Shown: positions 5,115 to 8,301 of the stretch, in pieces
Numbering within the stretch: position 1 is the first letter of the stretch
Layout: each line of letters starts with the position of its first letter
Assembly: GCA_002385415.1 (NCBI GenBank)
Contig: DGDL01000085.1
Coordinates: 1 to 8,301, forward strand
DNA: 8,301 nt
Direction: 5' to 3'
From: Clostridiales bacterium UBA3953
GTDB lineage: Bacteria; Bacillota; Clostridia; Oscillospirales; CAG-272
Notes under the pieces: generated by a model
Told to the model about the DNA's origin: nothing
Database searches by the model: none
Seen by the model: only the letters and a program-made list of their open reading frames with translations
Position numbers and translations under genes: made by a program

Positions 5115-6401
5115 GTGTTTAAAACATTCATTGATGCCTGGAAAATTCCTGACCTGCGCAAGAGGATGCTGTTTGTTATATTCATCCTCATCCTGTACAG
5201 GCTGGGCGCGGTAATACCGGTTCCGTTCATCAGCTCCGATATGCTTAACTACATGATAAGCTTTTCGGAAGGCTCGATGCTCCAGTATATGAACATTCTA
5301 TCCGGCCAGGCGTTTTCCAGAGCAACACTGTTTGCTCTGTCTATATCACCGTATATCAACGCCTCGATTATAATGCAGCTGCTCACAGTTGCGATACCCG
5401 CGCTTGAAAATCTGCAGAAATCAGGTGAAGAAGGCAGAAAGAAAATCACTCAGATCACTCGCTATGTCACAGTTGTTTTAGGTCTGATAACCTCGTACGG
5501 TTATTACATGTACATGCGTAATCTTGGCGTTCTGACCAATTACGGCGTACTTGCCGCAGTTGTTATCATCGCCAGCTATTCCGCAGGTACAGCGCTTATA
5601 ATGTGGATGGCTGAGAAGATCAACGAAAACGGTATCGGCAACGGTATCTCCATGATACTCTTTGCCAACATCGTTTCGGGTGGTTTTACAACGATCGGCG
5701 GCTTTATAGGGCTTGCCACAACGGGTGTTTGGGGTATAATCATCAGCATCCTGGCCGCAATCGGCTCGGTGCTGATTATAACATTCGTCGTGTTTGTTAC
5801 CAACAGCGAACGCCGCCTGCCCGTTCAGTATGCCAAACGTGTTGTAGGACGCAGGATGTACGGCGGTCAGAGCTCCAATCTGCCGCTGAAGCTCAATATG
5901 TCGGGAGTTCTGCCCATTATTTTCGCAAACTCCATTGTGGCGCTCCCGTCCACCATTGCCTTGCTTTTCCCGACACCTAAAGAAGGCACCTTCTGGTATG
6001 GTTTCCTTGAGTTTTTCTCGTACAAATCCTGGTTCTATATCATACTGTTCTTCATTCTGATCATCCTCTTCTCGTTCTTCTACACATCCATCTCGTTCAA
6101 TCCGATTGAGATAGCAAACAATCTCAAGTCGCACGGCGGATTTATCCCGGGCATCCGTCCCGGCAAACCCACCGCCGACTATATAACCAAGATTCTCAAC
6201 AGAATCACGTTCCTCGGCGCGATTTTCCTTGGTATAATAGCCGTGCTCCCGCTCGTAGTCAATCTGGCAACGAATTTTGCGCTTGGCGCCATTGCGTTTA
6301 GCGGGTCGTCGCTCTTGATTGTCGTGGGCGTGGTGCTTGAAACGGCTCGTGAGATAGAAGCACAAATGACATTGCGCCACTATAAAGGCTTTCTTGAATA
6401 A
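5115..6401 (+). CDS. secY: Protein translocase channel subunit SecY
   Basis: SecY is the ten-helix membrane channel of the Sec translocon, working with SecE, SecG, SecA and ribosomes carrying membrane proteins. The 428-residue product is of standard length. Hydrophobic segments lie at about 18-36, 70-98, 115-135, 143-164, 176-200, 207-229, 262-285, 305-326, 361-383 and 390-408. Family signatures are visible: LFALSISPYINASIIMQLLT (72-91), NGIGNGISMILFANI (172-186), ERRLPVQYAKR (232-242), and the cytosolic SecA/ribosome-contact loop GGFIPGIRPGKPTADYI (341-357). The start is GTG at 5115, abutting the rplO stop, with an excellent SD sequence within rplO. Confidence 0.98.
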   Translation: MFKTFIDAWKIPDLRKRMLFVIFILILYRLGAVIPVPFISSDMLNYMISFSEGSMLQYMNILSGQAFSRATLFALSISPYINASIIMQLLTVAIPALENLQKSGEEGRKKITQITRYVTVVLGLITSYGYYMYMRNLGVLTNYGVLAAVVIIASYSAGTALIMWMAEKINENGIGNGISMILFANIVSGGFTTIGGFIGLATTGVWGIIISILAAIGSVLIITFVVFVTNSERRLPVQYAKRVVGRRMYGGQSSNLPLKLNMSGVLPIIFANSIVALPSTIALLFPTPKEGTFWYGFLEFFSYKSWFYIILFFILIILFSFFYTSISFNPIEIANNLKSHGGFIPGIRPGKPTADYITKILNRITFLGAIFLGIIAVLPLVVNLATNFALGAIAFSGSSLLIVVGVVLETAREIEAQMTLRHYKGFLE

Positions 6402-7088
6402 ATGAGTAGTAACAGGACGATGAGAATTATATTTTTAGGCGCTCCGGGCGCGGGTAAAGGAACTCAGTCCGAGATCGTCAGCGAGAAATTCAATATACCT
6501 GCGGTTTCGACCGGTGCCATAATCCGCGCCGCAATCAAAAACGGAACCGCAATGGGACTGGCGGCGAAAGAGTACACGGATAAAGGTGCGCTGGTACCCG
6601 ACGACGTGGTAATAGGTATTATCCGCGAGCGTTTGGAGCAGGAAGACTGCAAAAAAGGCGGATATATTCTTGACGGATTCCCCCGCACCGTTCCGCAGGC
6701 AAAAGCGCTTGACGAGATGGGAATTGAAATCGACGCCGTTATAAGCATCGAGGTTCCCGACGAGGAGATAGTTGAGCGTATGTCGGGCCGCCGCGTATGC
6801 GAGAAATGCGGTGCGACATATCACATTGTTTACAACCCCAGCGGGGATGGTTCCACATGCGACAAATGCGGCGGAGGACTCACTGTTCGCCACGACGATA
6901 CTCCCGAGGTTGTGCTTGATAGGCTGCGCGTCTATCACGAGCAGACCGAGCCGCTGAAGGAGTATTACCAGAAGACCGGCAAGCTTAAACTTGTTCGCGG
7001 TCAAAAAGTGCTGGCCGACACGACAAGGCTGGTATTTGCGGCGCTTGCGGAATTTTTCCCTGAAGCAGCGGCGGCAGACCGCGGCTGA
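6402..7088 (+). CDS. adk: Adenylate kinase, zinc-lid long form
   Basis: Adenylate kinase interconverts ATP + AMP and 2 ADP in the cytosol. The 228-residue product has the P-loop GAPGAGKGTQ (13-22), DGFPRT (91-96) and a long lid beginning SGRRVC (128-133). Cys133/Cys136 and Cys153/Cys156 in the lid form the structural zinc site common in Gram-positive enzymes. The AMP-site motif reads STGAII, where STGD or STGN is usual. ATG 6402 touches the secY TAA. ATG 6420 (Met7) gives the canonical N-terminus MRIIFLGAPG and may be the true start. Neither has a good SD sequence, so translation probably depends on coupling to secY. Confidence 0.96.
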   Translation: MSSNRTMRIIFLGAPGAGKGTQSEIVSEKFNIPAVSTGAIIRAAIKNGTAMGLAAKEYTDKGALVPDDVVIGIIRERLEQEDCKKGGYILDGFPRTVPQAKALDEMGIEIDAVISIEVPDEEIVERMSGRRVCEKCGATYHIVYNPSGDGSTCDKCGGGLTVRHDDTPEVVLDRLRVYHEQTEPLKEYYQKTGKLKLVRGQKVLADTTRLVFAALAEFFPEAAAADRG

Positions 7089-7093
7089 TATTT

Positions 7094-7885
7094 ATGATAC
7101 ACTTGAAAAATGAAGCTCAGCTGAGGACGATGAGAGCAGCCGGCAGGATCGCGGCAGAAGCCCTTGCTCTTGCCGGAGAAGCAGTGCGCGAGGGGATTAC
7201 GACAAAGCATCTTGACACGATAATCCGAACGCACATTGAAAAGTGCGGCGCGACACCGTCGTTTCTGGGCTATTCGGGTTTCCCCGGCAGCGCCTGCATA
7301 TCCATCAACGAAGAGCTTATCCATGGGATACCTTCGGAGGATCGCAGGCTACAAAAGGGCGACATTGTGAAAATAGACGTCGGTGCGTTTTACAGGGGCT
7401 TTCACGGAGACTGTGCAGCTACCTTTGGTGTAGGCGAAATATCAAGGGAGGCAGAGCTGCTCATATCCGCAACGCGCGAGAGCTTTTTTAGGGGGCTCGA
7501 GCACGCGCGCCCCGGAAAACGCATCGGCGACATCGGATCGGCTATCGAAAGCTATGTCACATCTTTTGGGTTCAGCGTAATACGCAAGTATGTCGGTCAC
7601 GGCGTGGGAGCCGAGCTTCATGAGCCCCCGGATGTGCCGAATTACGGCACACCCGGTCGCGGCCCGAGGCTCTCTGCCGGCCAAACCATCGCTATAGAGC
7701 CGATGGTCAGCGCCGGAGGATATGAGGTATACGAAGCCGATGACGGATGGACAGTTCGTACAGTCGATCAATCTCTGACCGCTCACTACGAGCACACCGT
7801 AGCAATAACCGAAGAAGGCATTATTATACTCACCCGTTTGGGTGAAGACATGGAGCCATATGACGGGAAAGCAAACGGATTGTGA
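7094..7885 (+). CDS. map: Methionine aminopeptidase, type I
   Basis: This enzyme removes the initiator methionine from new proteins at the ribosome exit. The 263-residue product is close to the usual length of about 250. All five metal ligands of the pita-bread fold are present: Asp95 in KIDVGA, Asp106 in HGDCAATF, His169 in YVGHGVG, Glu202 in IEPM and Glu233 in YEHTVAIT. His78 in ELIHGIP and His176 in LHEPP match the substrate-site histidines. There is no N-terminal zinc-finger extension. The start MIHLKNEAQLRTMRAAGRIA is typical, but no SD sequence precedes it. The gene lies 5 nt after adk, so it probably relies on coupling. The C-terminus is about ten residues longer than the core. Confidence 0.97.
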   Translation: MIHLKNEAQLRTMRAAGRIAAEALALAGEAVREGITTKHLDTIIRTHIEKCGATPSFLGYSGFPGSACISINEELIHGIPSEDRRLQKGDIVKIDVGAFYRGFHGDCAATFGVGEISREAELLISATRESFFRGLEHARPGKRIGDIGSAIESYVTSFGFSVIRKYVGHGVGAELHEPPDVPNYGTPGRGPRLSAGQTIAIEPMVSAGGYEVYEADDGWTVRTVDQSLTAHYEHTVAITEEGIIILTRLGEDMEPYDGKANGL

Positions 7886-8162
7886 TAAGCAACATGAAAT
7901 TGCCCGGGGAGATTTCGTTGTCTCTCTGGCAGGACGTGACCGCGGCAGAACGTTTATCGTGACTGAAGTCTGCGGTGACGGATATGTCATGATAGTTGAC
8001 GGAAAGCTGCGTAAGGTGGATAAACCCAAGAGAAAGAAATTAAAGCACGTCTCGTACGCGGGCGGACGCTGCTCGGAGAACGTTGAGACGCTGACAAACC
8101 GGAAGGCGGCTGCCGAAATCCGGCGGTTTTGCGAACTCGGTTTGTCGGAAACCGTATCATAA
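7860..8162 (+). CDS. KOW-domain RNA-binding protein, L14e/L6e/L27e-like
   Basis: The product is 100 residues from ATG 7860. A KOW-type segment at about 16-43 (RGDFVVSLAGRDRGRTFIVT, then GDGYVMIVDG) is followed by the strongly basic KLRKVDKPKRKKLKHV (49-64). This resembles the eukaryotic/archaeal L14e fold, whose small bacterial relatives sit between map and infA in many Firmicutes. The tail (about 78-93) may form a helix. RNA or ribosome binding is inferred, and no function is established to my knowledge. The gene overlaps map by 26 nt. GGAG at 7852-7855 sits 4 nt before ATG 7860. The frame extends to a GTG at 7842, but without an SD sequence. Confidence 0.85.
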   Translation: MTGKQTDCDKQHEIARGDFVVSLAGRDRGRTFIVTEVCGDGYVMIVDGKLRKVDKPKRKKLKHVSYAGGRCSENVETLTNRKAAAEIRRFCELGLSETVS

Positions 8163-8170
8163 ATATTGAT

Positions 8171-8176
8171 AAGGAG
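8171..8176 (+). promoter_or_regulatory. Ribosome binding site that decides the infA start
   Basis: AAGGAG ends 8 nt before the CTG at 8185, the optimal spacing. The in-frame GTG at 8176-8178 overlaps the site itself and has no SD sequence further upstream. The in-frame ATT at 8179 is only 2 nt away. CTG is therefore the best-supported initiation codon. Confidence 0.65.
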
Positions 8177-8184
8177 TGATTCTT

Positions 8185-8282
8185 CTGCCCAAAGACGACG
8201 TAATTGAATTTGAAGGTGTTGTGGTCGAAGCGCTGCCTAACGCGAACTTCAAGGTAAAGCTTGACAACGGACACATCATCAC
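8185..8282 (+). CDS. infA: Translation initiation factor IF-1, N-terminal part (partial)
   Basis: IF-1 is a roughly 72-residue OB-fold protein that occupies the 30S A site during initiation. Thirty-two complete codons and two bases of the next are native sequence, reading (M)PKDDVIEFEGVVVEALPNA and then NFKVKLDNGHII. This matches the family pattern KDDVIEVEG...VEALPNA.F.V.LENGH. The apparent start codon is CTG at 8185, with AAGGAG 8 nt upstream; no ATG, GTG or TTG gives a plausible N-terminus. From 8283 onward the bases are sequencing adapter, so the apparent CLLYTS ending is not protein. The gene follows the KOW gene by 22 nt. Confidence 0.93.
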
Positions 8283-8301
8283 CTGTCTCTTATACACATC
8301 T
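8283..8301. other. Tn5/Nextera mosaic-end adapter left in the assembly
   Basis: The last 19 bases, CTGTCTCTTATACACATCT, are exactly the reverse complement of the transposase mosaic end AGATGTGTATAAGAGACAG used in Nextera-type libraries. They interrupt infA in the middle of a conserved stretch and end exactly at the window end. This is an untrimmed library artefact and not a natural insertion. Confidence 0.97.

Noticed and set aside
5478..6380. A 300-residue open frame on the minus strand opposite secY
   Set aside because: It is fully antisense to a clear SecY frame, is rich in charged residues without domain pattern, and has no SD sequence; it mirrors codon composition.
7842..7859. GTG start for the KOW gene at 7842
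   Set aside because: No SD-like sequence precedes it and it adds six residues outside the family pattern; ATG 7860 has GGAG nearby. It is not fully excluded.
8283..8301. Natural Tn5-like insertion or a novel IF-1 C-terminus
   Set aside because: Only the exact 19-base mosaic end is present, at the very end of the sequence, which is the signature of a library adapter.
1..8301. A previously undescribed multi-gene system, mobile element or CRISPR array
   Set aside because: Every gene but one belongs to the conserved ribosomal/secY cluster in standard order. No direct-repeat arrays, transposases, tRNAs or att-like repeats were seen.

Overview
The window is the downstream part of a bacterial S10/spc ribosomal-protein gene cluster. 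All genes are on the + strand, closely packed, with no terminator or convincing internal promoter. In order it holds the 3' end of rpsC, then rplP, rpmC, rpsQ, rplN, rplX, rplE, rpsN, rpsH, rplF, rplR, rpsE, rpmD, rplO, secY, adk, map, a small KOW-domain gene, and the 5' end of infA.

The order secY-adk-map-(KOW gene)-infA, the short zinc-binding S14, the zinc-type adenylate kinase lid and the strong AAGGAGG-like ribosome binding sites all point to a Firmicute, most likely a clostridial lineage with moderate GC. The protein sequences do not let me name a genus.

Positions 1-5114 encode 30S and 50S proteins. Most junctions are short and carry a clear Shine-Dalgarno (SD) sequence. Two spacers are longer: 59 nt between rpsN and rpsH, with a potential hairpin, and 55 nt of AT-rich sequence between rplR and rpsE. 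Positions 5115-7885 encode the SecY translocon channel, adenylate kinase and methionine aminopeptidase, which link protein synthesis to export, nucleotide balance and N-terminal processing. Positions 7860-8162 hold a conserved but functionally uncharacterised L14e-like KOW protein, followed by translation initiation factor IF-1.

The last 19 bases (8283-8301) are exactly the Tn5/Nextera mosaic-end adapter. They are a library artefact, so infA is cut by the end of the contig and not by biology. I found no mobile element, CRISPR array, tRNA or novel multi-gene system. The points most worth a second look are the adapter, the apparent CTG start of infA, the KOW gene, and a possible switchable RNA structure at the rplX-rplE junction.
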